From Psychrobacter sp. PG1 (GTDB lineage Bacteria > Pseudomonadota > Gammaproteobacteria > Pseudomonadales > Moraxellaceae), in assembly GCF_014897815.1 (NCBI RefSeq), contig NZ_JABUZG010000061.1:1-64000 (forward strand): a stretch of DNA of 64,000 nt, in the 5' to 3' direction. The position numbers and the translations under genes are program-made. Shown here piece after piece: positions 36,419 to 45,798 of this stretch (its first letter is position 1; each line of letters starts with the position of its first letter). Under the pieces are notes generated by a model, which was given only the letters and a program-made list of their open reading frames with translations, searched no databases and was not told the DNA's origin.

Positions 36419-38707
36419 TTAAAAGTCGAAAGTCGCTGATACTTTTAGGGCAGTAGGCTCACCGGCATTTAAATACCCAGCACCCGCATAACCACCCACT
36501 GATTGCCAATAGTCTTCACCAGTAATATTAGTAACTACTCCTTTTAGCGTCACGTCTTGTCCAGCGAGCATGGTTTTGTAGCGAGCACCTAGATCTAGCG
36601 TGGTATAACCGTCAACTTTTAGGCTGTTGGCAGCATCAGCATAACGTGCGCCTGTGTGAATGATATCGCCGGTCACCGTCAATCCTTCAACTGCTGCTAA
36701 ATCATATTCTAGGTTGACGTTGCTTTGTAGCGTGGGCAGTCCGATGACTCGGTTGCCGTCGAACGTCACATCGCCCGTATCTTTTTGCTCAGCATTTAAG
36801 TAAGTAACACCAGCATTGAAACGCATGTTTTCGCTTGGGCTACCAAATACAGTCAATTCCACCCCTTGATGGCGATTTTCTCCAGCAGCGGTAAACGTAT
36901 TTGAGTCATTGATATAAGCACGCGGCTCATCGGTGCGGAATACCGCCAAACTACTGCCAATCAGACCATTGTCATACTTAACGCCAACCTCAGTCTGCTC
37001 ACTCACATAAGGGTCTAAATTTTGACCACCATTGGTGACAGCACCACCATTATTAGTCAGAGGTGCTCTTGCGCCTGGCGCTAGACTTTCGATATAGTTA
37101 CCATAAACAGACCAGTCCATGCTTGGTTGATAGACAATTCCAACGCTTGGTGTCCACTCGCTTTTATCGTAATCAGCCGTTTTAGCCTGAGTGTTAGGAT
37201 CATAGCTGGTGGTTTTTAAATTCTGATGACGCACACCTAAAGTAGTTTTTAGTTTGTCATCGAACAGTGATATGGTATCGGCTAGCGCAAAGCTTTGGAA
37301 TTGCTTCTCGTTGGTTAGCTTCGGATCGTCTAAGTTACCACCGAAGATTGCTGTGCTTGTAAAAGGGACCTCAGCGTAGTCGGTGGGATGGTACAAATTG
37401 GTCACGGGTTGATTACCAAAATCATAGGCGAAGGCCCCTTTTTCTTCTTGGTCATAGAAATCCGCTGCTAGTACCCAATTATGAGCCACTTCACCTGTTT
37501 GCCATTTACCACGCAGACCGAGCTCAGCACTTTGTACCAAATCTTTTCTAGAGTTATCAAAGCGATAAAACGTACCTGCACCATCAACATTGTTGACGGT
37601 TAGATTGGCCAGTGAGTTTTCTTCCTCACCACTTCGCACACCGTAAGCACCATAAGCGGTAATATTATCAGTAAAATCATATTCTCCTCGAATGGTACCA
37701 AAGACATCTTCTTCATCTGAATACGTCCAAGGCTGCGCCCAATTCTTTGAGCCGTCTGGTGCTTTTGGTACTCTAGAAACACCAGCAAGTGTGACACTAG
37801 GGCGGGTCTCTTTGAGTTTGTTGTCTTGCCAGCCCAAATCAGCTGATAATCGATACTGATCGCCTCTATAATCTAGTCCTAACGCTGCCAGACCCAGTGT
37901 TGAAGATTCATCATCAATCGCGCTGTCGCCATCTTGATAAGCAGCATTAAAGCGAATGCCAAACGCATCATCAGTACCAAAGCGATCACTGACGTCTACG
38001 GCAACTTTGCCTTGATCACCTTGACCATAACCAAGCGTTAGTTGACGTAGTGGGTCATTACTGGCGCGCTTAGGTAATAGGTTAATCGTACCACCGGCAT
38101 TGCCACCACTGGGCGCTGCGCCATTGAGCATGGCAGATGCCCCGCGCTGAACCTCGACACGCTCGAACAATTCCGTTGCGATATACTGCCTTGGCAATAT
38201 GCCGTATAGACCGTTATACATGGTGTCATCAGAGGTTGTGACAAAGCCGCGCATAAAGTACGCTTCTTGAAAGTTGCCAAAGCCTCTAGCGACACGAACA
38301 GTCGGGTCTTTTTTGAGCAGGTCGCCCACACTTTGGGCTTGTTGATTGCCGATATACTCATTGGTATATGAGGTAGTGGAGAACGGCGTGTCCATGATGT
38401 CTTGATTGCCCAAGATTCCGACACGGCTTCCTGTCGCTACTTGACCACCTTCATAGGCATCTGGCAACCCATCGGCTGATGCATCAGCACTACTGGTCAC
38501 GACAATCTCATCGAGTACCACGCTTGGGGTATCGGATTGAGCGTCAGCACTTAAATCTGCTTGTGCCCACGCGATTTGGCTTGCACCCAGTAGTATTACC
38601 GATGTGGACAGACAAGATGAGCACAGTGATTTTAATGACAAGGGATGGCGAGACATATTCAATAGAGTAGGGCGAAATAAAGCAGAGTATAAGCGAGACA
38701 GTTGCAT
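36419..38707 (-). CDS. TonB-dependent siderophore receptor (B)
   Basis: An outer-membrane receptor of 762 residues from ATG 38707; the longer frame to 38788 crosses a Fur box and is unlikely. Signal region CLSTSVILLGASQIAWAQA. The plug domain has VVLDEIVVTSSADAS as TonB-box-like region, then VGDLLKKDPTVRVARGFGNF and MLNGAAPSGGNAGGTINLLP. The barrel ends with KVSATFDF. The features fit the FhuE/FcuA-like siderophore receptor class. Its operon partner is the cyclic-peptide ABC exporter. Confidence 0.92.
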   Translation of the reverse strand: MQLSRLYSALFRPTLLNMSRHPLSLKSLCSSCLSTSVILLGASQIAWAQADLSADAQSDTPSVVLDEIVVTSSADASADGLPDAYEGGQVATGSRVGILGNQDIMDTPFSTTSYTNEYIGNQQAQSVGDLLKKDPTVRVARGFGNFQEAYFMRGFVTTSDDTMYNGLYGILPRQYIATELFERVEVQRGASAMLNGAAPSGGNAGGTINLLPKRASNDPLRQLTLGYGQGDQGKVAVDVSDRFGTDDAFGIRFNAAYQDGDSAIDDESSTLGLAALGLDYRGDQYRLSADLGWQDNKLKETRPSVTLAGVSRVPKAPDGSKNWAQPWTYSDEEDVFGTIRGEYDFTDNITAYGAYGVRSGEEENSLANLTVNNVDGAGTFYRFDNSRKDLVQSAELGLRGKWQTGEVAHNWVLAADFYDQEEKGAFAYDFGNQPVTNLYHPTDYAEVPFTSTAIFGGNLDDPKLTNEKQFQSFALADTISLFDDKLKTTLGVRHQNLKTTSYDPNTQAKTADYDKSEWTPSVGIVYQPSMDWSVYGNYIESLAPGARAPLTNNGGAVTNGGQNLDPYVSEQTEVGVKYDNGLIGSSLAVFRTDEPRAYINDSNTFTAAGENRHQGVELTVFGSPSENMRFNAGVTYLNAEQKDTGDVTFDGNRVIGLPTLQSNVNLEYDLAAVEGLTVTGDIIHTGARYADAANSLKVDGYTTLDLGARYKTMLAGQDVTLKGVVTNITGEDYWQSVGGYAGAGYLNAGEPTALKVSATFDF

Positions 38708-39010
38708 GAATATTTCCAGCACATAGATTAAATGCTTATTATAATGATAATCATTTTCATTACAATATATTACTGGATTAAATCTCAATATATTTTTATC
38801 GTGTTAAGTGTACGTTTTTGTTAGGAAAAACAGTAAGTCGTCTAAAGTTGATTAATTACACTACGTTGATTAGTCGCGCTACACCAGCAGCAACGATTGT
38901 TATTAGCTCAATTTAGAAGTCAGCACAAGTGGTTAGTAAGTGGCTAAATGCCTATTATTTATTAAATGCTTGCTGTTTATAGAAAATACCATTTACAAAA
39001 AACATAATGC
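38708..39010. other. Receptor B promoter region with Fur box
   Basis: No gene in 303 bases. It contains the Fur box and otherwise AT-rich sequence in which I see no further element. Confidence 0.6.
38743..38761. promoter_or_regulatory. Fur box upstream of receptor B
   Basis: AATGATAATCATTTTCATT lies 36 bases before the receptor start and closely matches the Fur consensus. Confidence 0.87.
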
Positions 39011-40150
39011 TTATTGCGCACGCCAATAGACTTTAATGACCATATCCTGACGTGATAGCCCAAGGTTTGTTTTTAGTTGCTGTCGTAATGATTTGATATC
39101 CGCTGCTTCCAGCGCGCCCCATACTTTGTCAATTTTGACAGGCAGTCGCGCAAATTGTGTATTTAATAATGTCATTATTTGCTCAGTAATATCAGTTGTT
39201 GGGGCATTAACCAGCTGGCACACATTATCTTGCAAAAAATGCGCCTCATGGCGTAGTTGATTACTAAGCGTTAGGGTGTGTAGATAACTGATATCCTCTG
39301 GATCATTAGTGATGGCAATGACGAGGGGCGGCAATGGATTCTGCCAGTTTTCCAATAGATTGGCCACCGTAGGCAAGGAGGTTTCATCACAGATGAGTAA
39401 GCACTGACCAGTGCTGAGATGTTCTATTTTCTCTGGATATTCACGTACTGTTTTGATTTTACTGCCACAGTCAAGTGCGCGTGCCCAATTGCCTCCTGCC
39501 GTGTCGCCATGAATATAAACGTCTATCCACGCTTGGACGGACGAGCTGCTCGAATCTCGCCATGCTTTTCGTAAGGTATAGTAGCGCTGCAAAGGTTTGT
39601 CGCTATCTCTTGAATGGTCTTTTGACTGGTGTTTTGTAGCAGATAGACCGTCCGCATCTAGCTCAAACAGATACGCGTAGCCCGGATGAGTGAGTGGTGT
39701 ACTATCGGGTGCGGTTACCAGCAGTCGATACATATTGGGGCTGGCATAATAGCCATTAATGACCGTAAAACCCTGTTCTTGAAGCTTGATCGTGCGCTTG
39801 CCAAGCTTATTGGCAGAGGTTTGCAATAGCGTTATATATTGCTCTTGTAGCGTCATAGAGTCACTAATAGGAACTGTAAAATCGATAAAATATTGACGGC
39901 TGAGCTTGCTGCTGTTTGTTAAGGTATCGTTGTCATGATGGGCGGTTGTGACATCCATTAGTATCCCATCAGTATACAGCTCTGTTATCGAGACGATCTC
40001 GTGCTCACTCACTGCTGTGGTAGTAAAGGCATTGATAAACATCGCGAGTTCATCTTGATGCTCTTCATTGACATGACTCATAAACTGGGCTTTGTCAGCC
40101 ATGTCGAGCAGTGTTTTATCGAAATCGTACTGAGTAAGTGGTTGAGCCAT
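39011..40150 (-). CDS. DUF2470-siderophore-interacting protein fusion
   Basis: A 379-residue protein combining two modules. Residues ~15-75 look like DUF2470, the heme-utilisation helper domain (FMSHVNEEHQDELAMFINAF, then a D-G-I-L strand). Residues ~120-379 look like a SIP-type flavin reductase: RYYTLRKAW for FAD, DVYIHGDTAGGNWARALDCG, LLICDETSLPTVANLLENW and the C-terminal VWGALEAADIKSLRQQL and VYWRAQ. It probably reduces a ferric chelate or heme-derived iron in the cytoplasm. It has its own Fur-like box and lies next to the heme receptor/HmuY operon. The SIP part is divergent from the protein at 29528. Confidence 0.82.
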   Translation of the reverse strand: MAQPLTQYDFDKTLLDMADKAQFMSHVNEEHQDELAMFINAFTTTAVSEHEIVSITELYTDGILMDVTTAHHDNDTLTNSSKLSRQYFIDFTVPISDSMTLQEQYITLLQTSANKLGKRTIKLQEQGFTVINGYYASPNMYRLLVTAPDSTPLTHPGYAYLFELDADGLSATKHQSKDHSRDSDKPLQRYYTLRKAWRDSSSSSVQAWIDVYIHGDTAGGNWARALDCGSKIKTVREYPEKIEHLSTGQCLLICDETSLPTVANLLENWQNPLPPLVIAITNDPEDISYLHTLTLSNQLRHEAHFLQDNVCQLVNAPTTDITEQIMTLLNTQFARLPVKIDKVWGALEAADIKSLRQQLKTNLGLSRQDMVIKVYWRAQ

Positions 40151-40274
40151 AAGATGTCGTCCAAGCCAGAATTCAAATAATTATTCAGCAAAATTTTTAT
40201 TAATAAATGATTGGCTGCTGATTAAGGGCAAGATGGAAATGTAATAGTTAATAAGCATGAAACATGAAAATGTT

Positions 40275-40293
40275 AATGATTATTAATATCATC
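40275..40293. promoter_or_regulatory. Fur-like box upstream of the DUF2470-SIP gene
   Basis: AATGATTATTAATATCATC is a palindrome with ATGAT/ATCAT arms, 125 bases before the start. It is a weaker match to the Fur consensus than the boxes at 32660 and 38743. Confidence 0.6.
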
Positions 40294-40424
40294 TATATTT
40301 TTATTACGATAATATACCATAGGTTAATTTATTTACAATCATAAAAGGACTGGTGTTATCGAATGACTAATAGCTTTCTTGTAATGATTGGCAGTGGTGA
40401 CTCTTAGACTGTGTATAAACGTTA

Positions 40425-40477
40425 TCGCCCAACCCGTTTTTGCAAGGTTTGATAGCTTACAAAAATGGATTGGGCGA
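40425..40477 (-). terminator. Terminator-like long hairpin after hmuY
   Basis: TCGCCCAA (40425-40432) pairs with TTGGGCGA (40470-40477), and the stem continues inward through wobble pairs and a run of A/T pairs. It lies 23-75 bases past the hmuY stop. Confidence 0.6.
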
Positions 40478-40499
40478 GCTAAAGTCGAACAGTAGAGTG

Positions 40500-41765
40500 T
40501 TAAGGAGCAGGCTGAATGTCTATTTTAAATTCCCATGAGGTCGCAGTCGTCGTTGAGCTATCAGGGTAATTGATTTTATCCAAACGCACTCGGGCATAGC
40601 TATTGCCTTCAGCAGATCTAATGAGCGCGCCTTGAGCGCTGTCAACCGCTTTGGCATTTAGTTGATGGGTCATGCCATTGTAGGTATACCAGCCAAAGTC
40701 TAGGTTCGGGAAATTACCCGTATAAGCAGGATTGAGATCCGAGCCTTTACTATCAATGACCCAGCTTCTGGCACTCATCGGTTTATCGTACACAGCGGTG
40801 TTGGTAAGGTCGGTTAAAGTCGCCGCACTACCATCGGTTATAAACTTGCTGACAATGGGCTCACCTTTATCATCATAATACCCTATTGGTGTTTTTGATA
40901 AGAAGCCACCAACTTTGCCTTTATTAGTGCCGATAGCAGAATCGCCACCATTTAAAATGACGCTATTACGCTTAAAGCCAATATGCCAAGTGCTGTTTTT
41001 ATCGGCGCTACTTTGTCCCGTGGTTAGATCAAAATAGACCCAGTTATCATTGTTTGAGGCATCGATGGTTTGCGTCTGCACCTTGTTCGGTAGCGCCGTA
41101 TCAATCCAGCGCAGAGTAGGGTAGCCGGAGGTTCCAGCATTATTATAGTAGTTGGTAATCTGCATGGCATAAATAGGCTGCTGGACGCTGCTGTCTGTCA
41201 TGGCACTGCTATTATCTGTGGTGACAAGGTAGACACGATTGTTCGGGTAGAGCTGATGGTTGTCTTTTAAATTGTATTCAAACCAAGGCTGCGCATCAAA
41301 AATACCGCCACTATGGTCTTCATTGTAGTGCATGGTAATATCACGACTGGTATCAGGATCTTGAGTTGCATTGCTATAACGGCTCAAATCTGACCAATCG
41401 ATTAAACCAAAAACGCCGCCTTTACCTGCGCCAGAATCACCGCTATTTGACCAAAGCTTGACCGAACGCGCTTGATTATCAAACTTGATATCCCACTTAT
41501 CCTCAGCACACGAGCTTTCAGCTTTGGCATCAAAGTCATAACAGGTTGCAGTATCAGGCGCTAGATTGGTGACTTGCCAAGTAGCCGTTTCGCTAAAGCT
41601 GGCACTGCTCACAGGCGGGGTAGTGCCGCCATTTCCGGTATTGCCACTACTCGAGTCATCACTGCCGCCACCGCAGCCAGTCATGCTGAGTGCTAAAATA
41701 CTGCCACTAAACAGTAATGCCAATTTGGTCGGCTTGGTGTGAACTGCTGGGAGAATGGGGGTCAT
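40500..41765 (-). CDS. hmuY: HmuY-family heme-binding lipoprotein with two tandem HmuY-like domains
   Basis: A 421-residue lipoprotein from ATG 41765 (AAGGAAGCTGAT precedes it). Lipobox ALSMTGC is followed by a Gly/Ser linker. Two copies of one domain follow. The first has CYDFDAKAESS, KWDIKFDNQARSVKLWSNSG and later WFEYNLKDNHQLYPNN. The second has WVYFDLTTGQSS, TWHIGFKRNSVILNGGDS and WYTYNGMTHQL. HmuY proteins bind heme outside the cell and hand it to a TonB receptor; classic ones have a single domain. It is 103 bases after the heme receptor gene on the same strand. Confidence 0.85.
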   Translation of the reverse strand: MTPILPAVHTKPTKLALLFSGSILALSMTGCGGGSDDSSSGNTGNGGTTPPVSSASFSETATWQVTNLAPDTATCYDFDAKAESSCAEDKWDIKFDNQARSVKLWSNSGDSGAGKGGVFGLIDWSDLSRYSNATQDPDTSRDITMHYNEDHSGGIFDAQPWFEYNLKDNHQLYPNNRVYLVTTDNSSAMTDSSVQQPIYAMQITNYYNNAGTSGYPTLRWIDTALPNKVQTQTIDASNNDNWVYFDLTTGQSSADKNSTWHIGFKRNSVILNGGDSAIGTNKGKVGGFLSKTPIGYYDDKGEPIVSKFITDGSAATLTDLTNTAVYDKPMSARSWVIDSKGSDLNPAYTGNFPNLDFGWYTYNGMTHQLNAKAVDSAQGALIRSAEGNSYARVRLDKINYPDSSTTTATSWEFKIDIQPAP

Positions 41766-41867
41766 ATCAGCTTCCTTGAAGGTTGTGGTTTCAGATAGAG
41801 GGTACAAAATAAGGGTAAAAATAGCGGTACAAATACACTTGCTTTAGAATGATTGTGAATCAAAGGC

Positions 41868-44060
41868 TTACCAATGGTAGCTGGCGCCAAGTAACCACTC
41901 GCGACTATCAATGGGACGGTAGTCACTGGTATCGGTGACATCACGCTGCACATCAAAGATATTATTAATCGCCGCATACAAGCTCAGGTTTGTGGTGGCG
42001 TCATAATTGAGCTTGCTATCGAGTGTCCACCAAGACGGTGAATACGCCTGCTCGCTGGTACTAATCAGCTGTTTGGATTCATAATTGAGGCGCGGGATTA
42101 GCTGTAATTTATCATTGATTTGATAATCTAGTGCTAGCATCGCTTTGTGATTGGGCTTATAGGTCAGCTCGGTATCGGTCACATTATTATGCGTTTTTAA
42201 ATAAGCATAGCTGGCTTGCAGTTTGGCGCGCTCGTCCACTTGCCAGTCAATGCCAATATCGCCGCCATAGGTTTTGGCACTATCGACGTTCATATATTTA
42301 TAAATGGCGATGTTACCGTCGAAGGTAGCGTTGTCCTCGTCGGTCTGAATCAGGTCATCTATCTCGTTATAAAAACCATTAACCGTCAAATTCATGGTGT
42401 CGCTCAGCTGACCTTGATAGCCGATCTGGTAACTGGTTGAGGTTTCAGGCTGCAAGTCGGGGTTGCCCATGACTTTATAACCCAAATTGCTATGGTCAAA
42501 GACGTAGTAGCGTTCTTTCAGGTTGGGCACGCGATAACCACCGCCAATACTGCTACGAAAGACATGGTCACGACCGCTGGCATCCAAATGGTTGTATTTA
42601 AGTGATACTTTCGGCGCCGTATGACCACCAAAGTCTTCATCGTTTTGATAGCGAATACCGCTCAACACTTCCCAGTTATCGCCAATCAGCCAATCATCTT
42701 GTAGATACAGCTCACCGACATTACGGCTGACGTCATCGCTGATAAGCTCGCTGACTTGGTTTTTCGTTTGGCTTAACTTGTCTTGCTGAACCTGACCGCC
42801 GACTTGGATAAGATGAAGGTGCTTATCGGATAGCAATAGCTCAGGTAAGTCGAGCTGGGCTTGTGCCAACGTCGTACTAATGTCTGTATCACGGGCACTA
42901 GTGATGGCTTGCTGCGTTTTAGTATTGGATTCGCTTTGATATTCCTCATGCAGTGCTTGTGCGGACAATCGATAAGTCCTGCTGCGATCATCGACATGCG
43001 GCGCGATATCAGCGCGCGCACCGATACTAAAGCGCTGCTTGCTGATGTGTTCATCTCTTTGCTGTGCCAAATAGCGCGGCGCGACATAATAATTAAAACG
43101 GCTAATATCGTCTTCTTTATAGTGGCTGGCTTCTAGCCAATATTGAGAATTTTTGACTAGTCGGCTATCGTTATTACTATTGTCGTCCGATATACCTTTA
43201 CCGTCAGGGCGGTAGCTGAGGCGAGCACTGACTTGTGATTGCTCGCTGGCATCTTTTAATCTGGGCCATGCTTCATGGTCTAAGCTCAAACCATCATTGT
43301 CCAGATACGAGCCTGATAGACGCGCGTGAAAGCGCTGGTTTTTATCCAATGCCCCTTCCACGCTGGCTTCTACATAGCGCTTATTGGCATCTAGCTTTTT
43401 ACCAGATGGATTTTGCTGCCCATTGCTGGCAATCTCGGTGGTGATATGTCCTGTTGCCTCACCAATGGGTTTGGTGATGATATTAATGACGCCGCCCATC
43501 GCCGCGCTACCAAACTGCGCTGACGCCGCTCCTTGCACCACCTCTATCTGTTCGATATCCATATTCATATATTGATTCAAGTTTACTGTCGAGCCAGTGC
43601 TGGCTGTGATCGGTAAACCATCAATCAACACCAATACTTGATCACCTGTGAAGCCTTGCATGCTGACTTCGTAACCTGTCTTGCCGTGGACTTCACGTAA
43701 GTAGACATTGGGCAACAAGGCCAGCGCTTCTTTTAAAGTATGCGCATGGTTGTCATCAAGCTGTTGGCGACTAAGTACTTGCAGGGCAACTGGCGCATCA
43801 CTCAAGGCGCGCTCAGAGCGAGTCGCCGTTACCACGATAGGGTCTAAACGTGTGCTCGGCATGGCTGCATCGTCGGTCATATCACCGTTAGTCTCTGCGA
43901 AAATTGGTGCTGCTTGGACTGAAACTGACGTAAATGCAAACAATGCTAATGCCACACTTATGGCTAATGGGCTACGACGCAGTAGTGAGGGATGGGTGTT
44001 TAGTCCCGTATGAGTCAACGATAAATCAAACGCTAAAATTGACATAAATAAAACAGCCAT
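41868..44060 (-). CDS. hmuR: TonB-dependent heme/hemoglobin-type receptor
   Basis: A 730-residue outer-membrane receptor. Signal region RRSPLAISVALALFAFTSVSVQA. TonB-box/plug: LDPIVVTATRSERALSDAPV and QMNMDIEQ-type plug end, read as IEVVQGAASAQFGSAAMGG. The barrel contains YRVPNLKERYYVFDHSNLGY with a canonical NPDLQPETS, the FRAP/NPNL-like region of heme receptors. It ends LLGASYHW. The start is uncertain (44060 or ATG 44045; neither has a clear ribosome site). Divergent hmuSTUV and downstream hmuY support heme as ligand. Confidence 0.9.
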   Translation of the reverse strand: MAVLFMSILAFDLSLTHTGLNTHPSLLRRSPLAISVALALFAFTSVSVQAAPIFAETNGDMTDDAAMPSTRLDPIVVTATRSERALSDAPVALQVLSRQQLDDNHAHTLKEALALLPNVYLREVHGKTGYEVSMQGFTGDQVLVLIDGLPITASTGSTVNLNQYMNMDIEQIEVVQGAASAQFGSAAMGGVINIITKPIGEATGHITTEIASNGQQNPSGKKLDANKRYVEASVEGALDKNQRFHARLSGSYLDNDGLSLDHEAWPRLKDASEQSQVSARLSYRPDGKGISDDNSNNDSRLVKNSQYWLEASHYKEDDISRFNYYVAPRYLAQQRDEHISKQRFSIGARADIAPHVDDRSRTYRLSAQALHEEYQSESNTKTQQAITSARDTDISTTLAQAQLDLPELLLSDKHLHLIQVGGQVQQDKLSQTKNQVSELISDDVSRNVGELYLQDDWLIGDNWEVLSGIRYQNDEDFGGHTAPKVSLKYNHLDASGRDHVFRSSIGGGYRVPNLKERYYVFDHSNLGYKVMGNPDLQPETSTSYQIGYQGQLSDTMNLTVNGFYNEIDDLIQTDEDNATFDGNIAIYKYMNVDSAKTYGGDIGIDWQVDERAKLQASYAYLKTHNNVTDTELTYKPNHKAMLALDYQINDKLQLIPRLNYESKQLISTSEQAYSPSWWTLDSKLNYDATTNLSLYAAINNIFDVQRDVTDTSDYRPIDSREWLLGASYHW

Positions 44061-44214
44061 CGTAAAAAGAGAAAGTAAGAAAGTCGCGTTGCTTAAAGAC
44101 CTTTTGCTACAAAAAGAGCGATCTAAAGCGACCTTTTCATAGTATTAATTATTAAAGGTTTGGTTACTTGATTCACTAGATTAAGCAACAAAGACTAGAC
44201 ATAGTATTTCAAAC

Positions 44215-44254
44215 GATAATAATTATCAAGATGTAAATGATAATTATTATTATT
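44215..44254. promoter_or_regulatory. Two Fur boxes between hmuR and hmuS
   Basis: GATAATAATTATC (44215-44227) and AATGATAATTATTATTATT (44236-44254) lie in the 454-base divergent region between hmuR and hmuS. They can serve both directions. The rest of this gap is AT-rich with nothing else recognised. Confidence 0.82.
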
Positions 44255-44514
44255 TACAAAGTGGAAAAATGTTGCCATAATGATTTCGCCCGAAGCCTAG
44301 AGACAAAATTATAAATGATGAATTAAAAGCGATAATTGCTAAAAGTCTGTTTGATAAATACATCATTGCAAGCATTGTAGTACAGCAGGCATTATTTTTA
44401 TCAAATATCAATCATAGTCATCGTCGCTGCTATTTTCTAAAGATATTCATATCTCAATACTATATAGCCAAGATCATTGGCTTTTTTACTGCTATTCATT
44501 TTATGGAGACCATC

Positions 44515-45648
44515 ATGAGTCAACCGTTATCATTAACCAAAAAAAATACTGAGCTGTGGCAACAGTACCAAGCATTAAAAGCAAAAACACCGATGCTATT
44601 TCCCACAGAAGGAGCAGCTGCATTAGGTATCAGCGAGTTTGAACTGATGTTAGCATCCCCTTATAGTCAGTATATGGGTGATCAGTGCAAAGCTGTATTA
44701 AAGCAATTTGAGAACTTTGGTGACATGGAAAGCATCGTCAGAAACGAGTTGGCCGTGCATGAAAAAACCGCGCCATATCATAATCTTAAGCTTGGCGAAA
44801 AGATGGGATTGGCACTCAATGTGGGTGGTCTAGATTTGCGATTCTTTATGTGGCAATGGCAGCATATGTTAGCGGTAACGGATACCAGCCGCGCCGATAA
44901 GCCCTCTTATAGTATTCAGTTTTATAACGCGCAAGGCGGTGCGATTGATAAAGTATATCTACGAGAGTTAAGTGCTGAAACTATCGCGCGTTGGCAAGCG
45001 ATGATTCAGGAGCAGCAGCAAACGGTGAATAATGAGACGCTGACGTTAGAGGCACAAGAACCACTGAATGACTGGCGTTACAAGGCATTAAGTGAAGAGG
45101 AGCGCGCGAAGCTACAACAAGGCTGGCAGGCGATGACAGATGTGCATCAATTCCATTCATTATTAAAAAATCTCGATATCGATCGTGCTAGCAGCTACCG
45201 TCAAGCACCAGAGCAGATGACGCAGCAGCTTGATATTAGCGCGGTCGAAGCGGTATTTGAGCAAGCGCGTGATGCCAAATGTCCGATTATGATATTTGTC
45301 GGTAATAGTGGTCTGGTGCAGATTCAGACTGGCACCGTGCAGACGCTCAAGCGCATGGGCGATTGGTTTAATATTTTAGATAAAGACCATAATGACTTTA
45401 CGCTGCATTTAAAAGACAAAGCATTGGCGCAAGTGTGGAGCGTTAAGCGCCCAACCAAAGACGGTATCGTGACTTGCATCGAAGGTTTTGATGGTCACGG
45501 CGTCAGTATCTTTAGTGTGTTCGGTCAGCGTATTGAAGGCACGCCTGAGCTTGAAGCATGGCAGCAAATTGTATCAAAGGTCATCGAAGCGCATTCATAT
45601 GCAGAAGCCTTAGCACCAGTGGTTATGGCTGAAGAAGAGAGCGTGTAA
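44515..45648 (+). CDS. hmuS: Hemin-degrading factor HmuS/ChuS family
   Basis: A 377-residue cytoplasmic protein from ATG 44515, six bases after TGGAG; the frame extends four codons further but without a site. It has the two structurally repeated halves of the HemS/ChuS family: the N-terminal half has RNELAVHEKTAPYHNLKLGE, the C-terminal half KCPIMIFVGNSGLVQIQTG and WFNILDKDHNDFTLHL. Family members bind heme and degrade it or pass it on. First gene of hmuSTUV. Confidence 0.93.
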   Translation: MSQPLSLTKKNTELWQQYQALKAKTPMLFPTEGAAALGISEFELMLASPYSQYMGDQCKAVLKQFENFGDMESIVRNELAVHEKTAPYHNLKLGEKMGLALNVGGLDLRFFMWQWQHMLAVTDTSRADKPSYSIQFYNAQGGAIDKVYLRELSAETIARWQAMIQEQQQTVNNETLTLEAQEPLNDWRYKALSEEERAKLQQGWQAMTDVHQFHSLLKNLDIDRASSYRQAPEQMTQQLDISAVEAVFEQARDAKCPIMIFVGNSGLVQIQTGTVQTLKRMGDWFNILDKDHNDFTLHLKDKALAQVWSVKRPTKDGIVTCIEGFDGHGVSIFSVFGQRIEGTPELEAWQQIVSKVIEAHSYAEALAPVVMAEEESV

Positions 45649-45798
45649 ATCCGCCATAAAAAATCAGCAAATTTTGCGATATTGACACTCACATAACGGA
45701 TAAGCCATAGCTGTTGTGTGAGTTATTTGGGATGCTTAATACACGTTAATGGTTCTGTTAATAGTGTCATTTTTTACGTTAGCAAATTAGGAATGCTT

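Larger units (their letters stand above)
40151..40499. other. Intergenic region with Fur-like box and HmuY terminator
   Basis: No gene in 349 bases. It holds the Fur-like site at 40275-40293 for the DUF2470-SIP gene and the HmuY operon terminator at 40425-40477. Confidence 0.6.
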
